This document shows positions 36,468 to 46,500 of a stretch of DNA of 64,000 bases, one piece after another. The notes beneath the pieces are model-generated. The model made no database searches. It had not been told where the DNA came from and saw only the letters and a program-made list of their open reading frames with translations. This DNA is from Eutreptiella sp. 'Long Island Sound 2002' (Eukaryota > Euglenozoa > Euglenophyceae > Eutreptiales > Eutreptiaceae): NCBI GenBank assembly GCA_964036045.1, contig OZ038382.1:10096235-10160234 (forward strand). The letters run 5' to 3'. The stretch's first letter is position 1; each line of letters begins with the position of its first letter. A program made the position numbers and the translations under genes.

Positions 36468-37718
36468 CTAAAGGTCCACTGTCAAGGCGGCCAAGAACGG
36501 AGCATTGTGCAATTCCTGAAGGGCCTCTCTCACACGGGACTTAACGAGATTGTTGTGGGTCAGATCCAACTTCAGGGCTGTCAGTGCAGGTGCGGCCCGC
36601 AAGGCTGCAAAGGCTTCTGCCCCGCTGGCACTGACCTCATTTTTGCTGAGATTCAACTTGAGGGCCCTCAGCGAGGGCGCATCCTTTAGCGCCGCAAGTG
36701 CTCGTGTCCCCACGTCTCCGATTTGGTTGTCGTGGAGATTCAGATGGAGGGCGGTCAATGCGGGTGCGTCTTTCAGAGCCGCTAGCGCTCGCGCAGCGCC
36801 GTCACTGAGGATATTGTTGCGGAGGCTCAACCCAATGGTTGCTAAGAAGGGCGCCTCCTTCAGAGCTGCGAGCGCGTGTACACCGGCATTCTCAATCTGA
36901 TTCCCGCACAGGTCCAGGGAAAGGGCTGTCAGTGATGGGGCGTCTTTCAAAGTGGCAAGTGCCTGGACTCCACTGTCTCCAATTTGGTTGTCGTGTAAAT
37001 CTAGAGCGAGGGTCGCCAACAACGGCATCTGCTTCATCATGGCCAGCGCCCGCACCCCACGGTCCCCAATCTGATTGAAACTCAAGTCCAGCGCCAGACT
37101 GACAAGAGATGACGCATCCTTCAGCGCCGCAAGCGCCAGTGCACCGCTGTTCTTCACTGCATTCCCACCGGCATTCAAGGTCAGCGCTCTCAGGGAAGAG
37201 GCGTCTTTCAGCGTCGCAAGTGCCTGTGCGCCACAATCTGAGATTTGGTTATAGCAGATATTTAACGTGAGGGAGGTCAGCGCAGGGGCGTCCTTCAGCG
37301 TGGCCAGGGCCTGGGCACCTATGTCCCTGATTCCATTGGGATGGGAGCCAACATCAACCGTGAGGCGAGTGAGTGAAGGTGTGTCCTTCAGGGCACCAAG
37401 CGCCTGTGCCCCCTGTTCATGTGGCGCCCTGCACCTGACCACTAGGCTGCAGATCGCAGGGTCACCTTTGAGACTATCTATCATGTCCGAAACCGTCCCA
37501 GTGTCGGCATGGCACAGCAGGTGCCGCCTTTGCAGCACTGTCCATGTCGTGTGGCAGACATGACTCAAGGCGCTGGTTTGGAGGTAGTCAGAAATGCAAC
37601 GCCACTCATCATCGGACAGTCGTAAAGCCATACCGCAACTACACAAATGATGATGCAGCCTGTACAATAACAGAGAGCGGAGTGATTGTGTTGCCATCCC
37701 CCAAAAAATGACGACCAT
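36468..37718 (-). CDS. Leucine-rich-repeat protein with F-box-like N-terminus
   Basis: Single-exon ORF of 416 codons. Three in-frame ATGs are possible: 37718, 37697 and 37631. The last gives MALRLSDDEWRCISDYLQ and is preferred because the domain starts there. That N-terminus reads as an F-box-like helix set (LSDDEW...ISDYL...VCHTTW). Then come about ten repeats of 29 residues of the ribonuclease-inhibitor type, with the pattern LTALxLDLxxNQIGDxGxxAL and ALATLKDAPS as the helical part. Repeats 1 to 8 are very regular; the last two drift (NNLVKSRVREAL) and cap the array. There is no signal peptide or membrane helix, so it is probably intracellular. F-box/LRR proteins recruit substrates to SCF ubiquitin ligases; that role is inferred only from architecture. 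No intron, unlike its neighbours, which could mean retroposition. Confidence 0.85.
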   Translation of the reverse strand: MVVIFWGMATQSLRSLLLYRLHHHLCSCGMALRLSDDEWRCISDYLQTSALSHVCHTTWTVLQRRHLLCHADTGTVSDMIDSLKGDPAICSLVVRCRAPHEQGAQALGALKDTPSLTRLTVDVGSHPNGIRDIGAQALATLKDAPALTSLTLNICYNQISDCGAQALATLKDASSLRALTLNAGGNAVKNSGALALAALKDASSLVSLALDLSFNQIGDRGVRALAMMKQMPLLATLALDLHDNQIGDSGVQALATLKDAPSLTALSLDLCGNQIENAGVHALAALKEAPFLATIGLSLRNNILSDGAARALAALKDAPALTALHLNLHDNQIGDVGTRALAALKDAPSLRALKLNLSKNEVSASGAEAFAALRAAPALTALKLDLTHNNLVKSRVREALQELHNAPFLAALTVDL

Positions 37719-39345
37719 TGACTACAGCTGCTGACCACATGCAACTGAAAAAGCCCCTGTAGTGCTCCAGCAGTCCCAGCCTACTGAGAACCATACCACT
37801 GTTGTTGGCAAGAATACTCCACCTTGAAGAGCAGACATGCTCAACAAGGGCCACATGAAATCGGATATCCCATTTTCCCACCTTAGAGGTGTAAACACGG
37901 CAGCTGACTTGGTAAATACACCACGTCACCAATGTTGCACACAAAAACTTGACTTTCATGGCATCCCAAACAATGGACCCTCCAACTTGGCCTTGAACAA
38001 GAGGTTGCTTGGCCAATGCGCTTCAGCAACAGGTTTGGCAGCAAGCTTGGCAGGTGGTTGAGTCAAATAGGGGGGGTAGCAGCAGACTTCCTAGGGGCTT
38101 GCAGCCTTTATGGCAAACATTTTTTCTGAGGAATATCCCATGTGAAGTATAACGTCCATTCCGTATTCCACAGGGACTTTTTGGCTGGGCAACTTCAATA
38201 TATGAATCACTCTCACTATTCTCTTCCACACCCCTGGTGTTGCCACTGGCGATTCCTCTTGTTTGCTATCTTGTTTCACAAAGGGCCACGAATTAATCTA
38301 AACGCCGCCGAAGCTGCAACAGGAGGGGCAAGGTTGGATGGATGGTAAGTCCTAGATCGCACAAGGTCCATCCCAATGCAAAGAATAATTTTGCAGAAAA
38401 GGACAAAAATAACATCAGAGCACTTGCTTCCTTCAAAGTTCGGTTGAATGATGCATGGATTTGAATGCCTCCATCGAGACCAGGACATGTGGCAATTTCT
38501 GAAATTTTCGAAAAAGCGTTATTTTTCGATACTACAGTCCCACAGAACCCTGTTGACCAACTGCATAGAATGGACACAAGATAAAGTAAGGCCATGATTT
38601 CCCGTCCCCAGCAACAAGCAAACTTCAGCGATTTATCCATGGATGAGCACAGTGTTTGCTATGTACAATTGTTGGCCTTGTGCTCATTCCTGTTATTCCG
38701 TCTGCTTCATTGCTCTGGGTGGCCAAGGCCTAGCAGCCAACCCCCCCCCCCCAGCACTTTCAGACAATAGTGGGCTGTATGCGACGGTTCCCTCACACCC
38801 CCAAGAGGACCCCCTCCCCCTCCCCCAGGGATGATCAAGGGTACACAATATACAGTGACACCTGCAAAGACCAAAGGCGCAGCATGCACTCAAATTCTGT
38901 TGTTTTGATGTGGAATCATCTTTCTAATGGCTGCCCCAGCCTATAATGGTGGTGCATTGTAAATGCCATCTGTGCGTGCATGGCAATGCAGCCATGCACA
39001 TGAACATAGAAATGCAGCAAGCTCTTTCACAGACCACTTGGATTTATGCAATATTTTTTTTGCTTTCAGCAAACAGAACCATACAGTGCAAAGGTGAGTT
39101 CTCAGCTGTGGCCTGTTGCATGGCTTGAACTCTTGGTCCGGAGGCAGTAACATGATATGGCTGCCCACATTTCAAAACGCTCATAGTCCACTCAGAGCTG
39201 GTGGAGGTCAGAGTTGCCGAAGAATGTGATGTGCCGAGTATGTGCCCTACGTTGGCTGTATGCATGTTGCATGCTCAACAGCAAAGATATAAACAAAAGT
39301 TATTAATTTTTCCACCAGGAGCCAAGTGTTGTACCCTCCCCCCCC
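37719..39345. other. Intergenic, 5' side of the LRR gene
   Basis: No exon or repeat of note apart from a C run near 38740. The LRR promoter must lie at its left edge; no TATA box could be assigned. Confidence 0.5.
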
Positions 39346-39424
39346 CCTTGTATAAGCTACGCCAAAGTACCAAATTAATACCGTCCCTACGCCTACTGTA
39401 GCTTGGACACAGGCGTAGCTTGTG
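39346..39424. mobile_element. Small MITE-like element (AAGCTACGCC ends), copy 1
   Basis: CCTTGTATAAGCTACGCC at 39346-39363 and inverted GGCGTAGCTTGTG at 39412-39424 bound 79 bp. Between them is CAAATTAATACCGTCCC, shared with copy 2. Confidence 0.6.
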
Positions 39425-39498
39425 CGCGACACATACAATCACCACACACACATGAGCGAGTGTAGAGTATGAGTGCACCTCAATCTCCACCCATGTTC

Positions 39499-39780
39499 TC
39501 AGAGGCATGCAAACACAAGAGAGTGTTTCACTACCACCTCTGGTTCGGCAGGAACTTCAACAACGGGGGAAGGTGGCAGCGGTGAGGTTGGTTCCGGGGA
39601 AGGGGACGGGGACCGAATGAAGAACTCAATTTTTTGAAGGGGGGCACAGGGGTGTGTGACCAACAGCCCAGCCTTCATGTACTCCAACACCGCAAACTGG
39701 TCCCCCTATTCCGGTGGTCCCTTCATTGTGGCATCCACACGCTCACCGGTGGAACGTGTGAAAATAAGCGACTAGGTTCA
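39499..39780 (-). pseudogene. Possible decayed coding fragment, Pro/Ser-rich
   Basis: On the minus strand a frame reads STGERVDATMKGPPE, a stop, then FAVLEYMKAGLLVTHPC and a PSPSPEPTSPLPPSP tract before ending near 39499. The composition looks coding but the frame is broken. It may be a remnant of a transposon or host gene. No family identified. Confidence 0.2.
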
Positions 39781-39956
39781 AAAAGAGAGGATTACATGAT
39801 GAGCTGGTGCAAGAAAGGGGGATATGGTGCACAAATATCCCCAAAATCAGAGCTATGTGGGTTCAATTGGGCTCACACTCAGAACAAATGTGTCCATGAC
39901 TCTATGTTACTGGCAATTTTGTCACCAAACATATGGCTTATGTGGCTGCACTGAAT

Positions 39957-40058
39957 TTGGTACCGAATTGAAATTAGGTACCGAATTGAAATTAGGTACC
40001 AAATTAATACGGTCCCTACGCCTACTGTACCTTGGACAAGGGCGTAGCTTATACAAGG
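39957..40058. mobile_element. Small MITE-like element (AAGCTACGCC ends), copy 2
   Basis: The right end GGCGTAGCTTATACAAGG (40041-40058) is the exact complement of the left end of copy 1. The shared middle CAAATTAATAC-GGTCCC precedes it. Its left side is replaced by three units of an 18-base tandem, GGTACCGAATTGAAATTA (39957-40008). Confidence 0.55.
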
Positions 40059-41239
40059 GGGGGGGGGGGTACCACCACATGTAAACAGAAAGTGGCTGCT
40101 AGCCCACAAAGCAACCATGTTGCCCTTTGAAATTGGAAAGAACATTGTCTACATGAGCTCATATCTCTTGGATAACAACATTTCTTTTGGCACGTCTTTG
40201 GACAGAGAAACAATGGGAGGGAGGGGGACTTGTCACACTGTATCATGAAATATGTGTTTGTTCGGTTGACTGTTACAGCCCAAGTTAAACACTTCATGGT
40301 GTTGGAGAGAAAACACGGAAGTGGCATGCTCTCTTTTGAATGTGCGTGCACTGATGATGAAAAAGAGGAACGTCTACAATCACCAATCACCAATCTATGA
40401 TCAATCACCAAAACAAACACTTGCTGCTTATAACATTTCACCATTTTGGAATTCTAGAGCCACAATTGCAGCTAAAATTTCTTCCATTGTCCTTGTGTTT
40501 AGCTGCAATAATTCTGCAACAGTACGAGACAGTCTTGGTATCCAAGTACCCTCTCAGAATATACCATAGCTTCTTCCCCCTTCAAGTGCAAGTGACAAAG
40601 AGGGAGCTACTTACAGTCCTACCCTGAGTATACCTGCAGCGAGCGCCCTCATCTGGGCCTCATTTAGCCTGGAGCATGGTCACTGGTTTGTCCAGTGACG
40701 TTCTGAAACAACCAGTTGCTTTCCTAGTGGTACATTGACGCTTCGCTGCCGACGTAGAACAGATGTTTGTACAGATGTTTTTGAGGAACGATCCACGTGA
40801 GACAAAAATTCATTGGGTTGTGGAGCTGAGTCGAAGACTTCAACGACAAATATGGCAAAACATCCGTTCGAGAACGCAGCTGCACTCAATGGGCCATCAT
40901 TCATGATATGCAAAAGGGATACTGAGTTGAATTGGCAATGGCAACAGAAAGACACACCGTTCCTTTGCAACAGGCACACTGGGTGGGAAGGAAAACAATC
41001 GAATGGGTCAACAGGATATGCATTGTTGTGTCCTCTACTCAAAAAGACAACAGAATTACATGCGTCATACACGCTAGGTCAGCAATATCATGCCTTTGAG
41101 GCATTGGTTTAGGGCAGGTTTTGGGCCCTCAACCTCATTATTGTGGGGAAAATAATCCAAAAAACAACCCATTTGCAATTCGAAATTCACTGTGACATCC
41201 TCAAGTAAGTGAAAAATTAGTAACAAACATATCTGGACA

Positions 41240-41380
41240 GCGACTGTTGGCAAGTGCCAGCTTCAATGGCATTTGTAACCAACAGTAACCGCCCCCAACC
41301 GCTTTGGCAACCTCCTCCAACCGCAGGTCTAACCGCTTCTGGGGCCGCCTCTGAGGTGCCTTCCCTTCTAATGCATCCCC
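41240..41380 (+). repeat. Dispersed repeat GTAACCGCCCCCAACCGC, copy 1
   Basis: Contains GCCAGCTTCAATGGCATTTG, GTAACCGCCCCCAACCGC and CCCTTCTAATGCATCCC. Copies lie at 44395-44520 (same orientation) and 50985-51125 (inverted), both in introns of the coiled-coil gene. Confidence 0.75.
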
Positions 41381-42683
41381 GGGGGAGGGTCTTTTGGCCC
41401 TGACACCCCCCCACACAAAAGAACTCCTGGCCCACTGTTTGGCTCGGTGAGACCCACCCAGATCCCCCCGCCCCCCCTCAGAAAACACCGCCCGGTCATG
41501 GAGCATGTGATCGCCGAACCTCCTCATCCCGACGTCCACATGGACGGTATTCGGCCCCTCCAGTCACAGTGGGGAGGACGTGCCGAAGGAACCCATGGCC
41601 CGGGATGCATGCATGGAACTAGCGGCCACTACCTGGGTCCCCATGGGCGCTAGAGTACCCGTAGTGTCACCAAATGATCACACTAACCCATCCAAGAGGC
41701 GACAAAAGGGTTTGGAAAAAAGTCAAGATTTCGAAATTTTTCAGGTGCCACTCAAGGGGGGGGGGGGGCGGGGGTAGAAAAAAGATTCCTGGCACCGGCG
41801 TACAGCTTTTTTTTCGGGGGGTACCCCGGAGAGGGGGGGGGGGGACAAAAAAAAATTGCCGCGAAAAAAAATTCGCGCGAAACGTTTGTCCACCCCCCCC
41901 CCCCCTGGTGCCACTCCACAGCCTAAAAAAACAGCAATTTCGGGGACCGTGGTATCCGATTACGATTCGGATGGCCTCCGGCGGCATGACTTGGTGGCAG
42001 CGGGCACTGGCGAAACACCGGCAGCGGGCAAAAAGGGGCGGGCGAGGTCGCACTCGATTTACCCCCCCCCCCGACCTGCATTGCCGCAGACTGAGTCTCT
42101 GGCTGGAAACTACAGGTTAGGCCACTCGAGTCCGTGGCGTAGCACTTGCATGGTCCGCAGCAGCGGGCCCATCCAGTCGTCCGGAAGCATCTACAAAAGG
42201 GGTCACGACAAAACACTGCATTGCACATGGGAAATGGTTCGCTATACATTCAACACGACGCCAACACTTTTGGGAGGTCAGAAACCGGGTAAGAACGGCG
42301 TATACTCCGGGAGGGGGCTCGGGGCGGGCGATCGGACTTGCCAGCAGGGCCGGCAGACTGGACCACTGGAGCGCACCGAGTCTCTCAGTGAGCTTCGCAA
42401 CGGATGCGCGTGGCGATCCGATGCCATGGGGAGTGAAGGGAAGTGCAGGGACCGCTGCAGCCCACGAAGGAGTGGGGGCTGCGGACGAAAACGCGGCTGC
42501 AGCCGACGCTGGGATGGCGGACCTGATGTGACCCCCCCCCCCCCCCCCGGGACAGTGCCACCCTCTGGGCGGGGGCTGTCCCTGCCCATTTGTGGGGACG
42601 TGGAGGCCTGCCCAGGCCCCCGCATGCGACGGTGCGGATGGCCGCACCCCTTGCGCGTCTGGCGGTGACTGGAATATGGTTTG

Positions 42684-42870
42684 CTGCATCCCATGCATGC
42701 CCATCAGCGGTTCTTGTGATGAGTGTGTTGCTGAAACGTGGTGCTTGGGTGCCAACACCATATGGTAACATGTCCCTGATGCCATGGGGTGTGAAGGAAG
42801 CCACTGCATCATTGTTTGTTGTATCCCATGCATGCCCATCAGCGGTCCATGTGATGAGTGTGTTACTGAA
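42684..42870. repeat. Direct duplication of about 50 bp, 137 bases apart
   Basis: CCCATGCATGCCCATCAGCG followed by GTGATGAGTGTGTT occurs at about 42688 and again at about 42825, with a few substitutions. Confidence 0.8.
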
Positions 42871-43244
42871 TATCTCTGGGAAAGCAGGATGATTGATCTA
42901 AGCGGATTTATGAATATCATGATTTGGAATTCCCCGCTGATAGCACCCCAGAGCCTCGGCTGCGGGACATTGAGCTGGAGTGCTGGATGGGCCCGCGCCA
43001 TACGGCCCACTGGTGCGCGACAGGAGGGCATGCCCTACCGGGATCACTGCACCAGCGGCATCCGCAGGTCCGGGGATGAGGGTCGGCCACTTTGACACGC
43101 GTTTGCGTGGGGCCTCCAACAGGACACAAATTTGGGGGGGTCGGTGTTTGTGGCGCGGGGGGGGGGGGGGGGAGGGCGGGGCAGGGGACCTGCCTCTGCC
43201 TGGGACCCCAGGCGGTTAGAACAAGATTGGTTGCCGGTGCTGAT

Positions 43245-43578
43245 TCATGCCTTGACCCCGGCCTTTCCTGGCCCTCGAAGCGACGGCAGCCGCTTGCCGC
43301 CCGCCGCCTTCCGCGGCACGCCGGCCCCGGCCGATTTCGCGGCTGCGACGCCAGGGATGCTGGGCTCGTCCGCTGGGAAGAACATTAGCTTCGAGGCGTA
43401 CCAGTCCGCGGCCGAGTCCCCGCCGGGGGGCGCGGCGGCCATGCGGTCCGCCTTGCGGTCGGCGCCGGGCACCTGGTACTTGGAGGCGCTGGGGCCGTGG
43501 GTGACGGACGGCACGGACAACGAGAACTCCGCGGACCGGATGGTCAGCATCATCTCTTCCAACTGCTGTTTGCCCTCG
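43245..43578 (-). CDS. Coiled-coil gene exon 12 (C-terminus and stop)
   Basis: Acceptor CATGCAG|C at 43579, entering in phase 2, and TGA at 43245-43247; 111 codons including stop plus one split base. SEGKQQLEEMMLTIRSAEF is the last helix; the tail is Pro/Ala/Gly/Lys-rich. Confidence 0.8.
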
Positions 43579-46500
43579 CTGCATGAGCAAGACGGGGATG
43601 GGAGGCGGGTCGCGGGCAACGGGAGGGTCTGCTTGAACCGTCAAAAACACGGGGAAACAAGAGCTCTGGCTTTCCGGATTCTTGTGGGAAAAAATTGGGG
43701 GAAAACTTCAAAAAAAAAAAAAAAAAAGAGAATCCAAAAGAATTCCAAAAATTCCAAAAAGCCCGGTACATGCAGCCCGGCGGTGACCCATGACCCATGA
43801 CAGAAACTCTCTCTCTGTCTCAGTGCCATCCGTAAAACCAGGAAATGGTTTCACCATGATTCGTTCCTACTGCTTCTGGCACTTTCTGATAGGATAGTAC
43901 CAATTAGTTCTGTATCCAAAGAATTCGATTTTATACCACCTTCATCGCGTGATTCTCTGGTCTTTGTTCTTGTTAATTTGTTCCACTCCGGCGCAGTCCA
44001 CCGGCATTTGATAGCAGCCGGAGGAGACATCCACCTGCTCCCCGGTAGACGGCTGTCCCAAGGCCCGACGTACCGTCTAGGGGGTTGGGGAACTGGTATC
44101 AAATCCACAGGGTTCTGTGTTCTTGGCCGGTGGGGAGCGGGTTCCCACCAAAACTTCTCCCGAAGGCCAAAGCAAAATCTGTTCCCGTGAAGCAAAATCC
44201 TCTGATTCCGGGAGGGGATGCCCCTTGTCCGGCCTGTCAGCGGCATCCACAGGAGCACCGGGCCCCCACACCACATCACGGTCGCCGGTCCCACGGTCTA
44301 AGGGGATGTGCGGGCAGGGGGCGGGAGCTCACGGGGGCGGGCCCGGGATGCATTGGAAGCGCCCCCCCCCTCCCCACCTCCAGGACGCCCAGCCTATGCC
44401 CAGCTACTGTCTCCCTGGCGGCAAATGCCAGCTTCAATGGCATTTGTAACCGACAGTAACCGCCCCCAACCGCCTCTTGGACTGCCACTGAGGTCCCTTC
44501 CCTTCTAATGCATCTCTGGGGCGGACCCCCGCCTCTGGTCCACAGCTGTTTCAATCTTCTCTGTACCCAGCGCCCTATGTGCCATGGAGTGGGACGATCG
44601 AACACTACATCCCCCCTGCCACAGACCTGTACATGTTGGTCACCTCCGCCACAAGCCTGTCTTCATCGGCGGGATCAAAAGGGATGCTGTCGGGCTCAGT
44701 GCTGACCAGGTGCTCAACTCCGCGCTCCGAGAGGTCGTGCAGGAATTCCTGGTGGGCGGCGGCCCGGCCCTCATTCCGTGTCAGCGTGAAGGCTCTGTCG
44801 ATGCACCTGCGACCACGGGCCGTAAAAGGACGAGCCAAGGGGAAAAAGTGCCACACTCCAGTACCAGCACTGTTGTCCGCCACCAGCTCCAACACCAGCA
44901 CCAACACTACAACGAGCTATCGGCACCAGTGCAAGGACAGGCACTACAACAAGCTGGCACCGGCACAATAACTATCGCCCAGCACCAGCACCAGCACCAG
45001 CACCGGGATCACTAGCACCCACAGCGGCACTCGTTCCGGCGCCAGCACCAGCTGCAGGGCGACTGGAGACTTATTTCTTTTGGTATTTAATCTTCAATGG
45101 CAATCCTGGGGGAACCCTGCCTCAGCTGGTCTTCGAAATCTCAAACTCTGAAGAAGGGGACGGGCAAGAACCTCCGGACGTTCTGCAGGCAGGCGTACAG
45201 CTTACTGGAGAAGCGAAGGAGTCGCGCTTCTGCTTCCAGGATCACAAAGCCGGTCCCATTGTCCATGAAATCGTCCTTCTGCTTGAGGGCTTTCGGCCCC
45301 TTTCTGACCCCTGACATCAGAAGCATGACGCATCTGCACATGAGTTCCCATCAAAGCAGAGGTATGCTCAAATACCCCTCCGCGGCCGGGTACCAACAAA
45401 TTATGATTCACACCGTGTGTGTGTGGCTTGGACAGGCCCATCAGCGCTCTTTTTAAAGGGGGGGGGGGGGGTTGCATGGGTCACGCCGATGCCGGCCATG
45501 CTTCACACAAAATCATTCCCATGACAGTGAAGTTTGGAGGGTGCTGATGTGGGAAATGCAACACAGGGCCAGGGGATTCCGGATCAGGGGGTGTTACCCA
45601 TCGGGGGTGCCCAGCATTTCTGAGCAGTTTGCGGTTGCTTTTTTTTTCGGCTTTCTTGTTCGGTGCAGTGTTACGGGGGGGAGGCGGGGGCTGGCTCAGG
45701 GATGTGCTCATCCACGGGGGGGGGGGGGGTCTGGCGGGCCCACCCACCCAGGCCAAACCACGGAAACTCTGAATAGAGAGTCTAAAATGAGAGGCCATTT
45801 TTAGGTACACAGACTTTTTTTTGCCTTCACACCCCCCCCCCTTCCCCGTCCCATAGGCCAATGCCGAATACACATGGAAGCGCAATCCCGGGGCGAAGCG
45901 GGGCGACGAGGGCAGACCAGGCAGGGCGCTTTTCTTGGAGCCATAGCAATCCACCAACGCCTTCCGGTGGGCGCTTTGCACGGCCGACTGGAACGCGCCG
46001 ATCTCGCTCTTGACCTGCGACTCCATCCGCTGCCTCTCCAGCAGCCTCTCCTTCGACAATAGGAGGCTGAGCTCCCGCTGCGTCTGGTGCACCTCCATTT
46101 CTCGGGCCTCGATGGCCAATTCACGCTCCCGCAGGGCCTGCAGCGCAGCCTGTGCAGGAGCAGTTGTGGATTCATGGCGGGGGACTGAGAGCAAGCTCGC
46201 CCCAGTTCAACAAAAACGTGCGTTGTCAGAACGACCCACGATGTTTGCCGTTACAAAGTGGAGGGCAATTTCACTATCATCTATGGGCTTGGGGAGAAGT
46301 GGCTGACAGAGTGAACGGGTAATGACGAGTAACATGGACTTCACCAAAAAAGAGCCGTGCCTAGCAGGCACTGTTTGTAAGAGCGGCGGGGTCTTTTGGC
46401 TCTGAGACCCACCCACCCAAAGACAACCTTGGCCCAAAATTTGGCTGAGCGAAAATCTAGTTTGAATAAGCGGCCCTTTGTGGGACCCCCCCAGACCCCC

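Larger units (their letters stand above)
40059..43244. other. Intergenic, convergent side of the coiled-coil gene
   Basis: No gene was recognised. It holds a dispersed repeat near 41240-41380, G and C runs (about 40060, 41756, 41839, 41896, 42531, 43157) and a direct duplication at 42684-42870. Long open frames near 41856-42668 and its complement are artefacts of G+C-rich DNA. The 3' UTR of the coiled-coil gene should start at 43244 and run left. Confidence 0.5.

Noticed and set aside
36507-37563. Plus-strand ORFs opposite the LRR gene
   Set aside because: Mirror frames of the repeated LRR codons.
40680-41112. Overlapping ORFs on both strands that resemble transposase in amino-acid mix
   Set aside because: No DDE signature or terminal repeats could be found, so no call was made.
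41856-42668. ORF of 270 codons on plus and 304 on minus
   Set aside because: Long only because the DNA is G+C-rich and crosses C runs; no domain, no splice sites, biased low-complexity composition.
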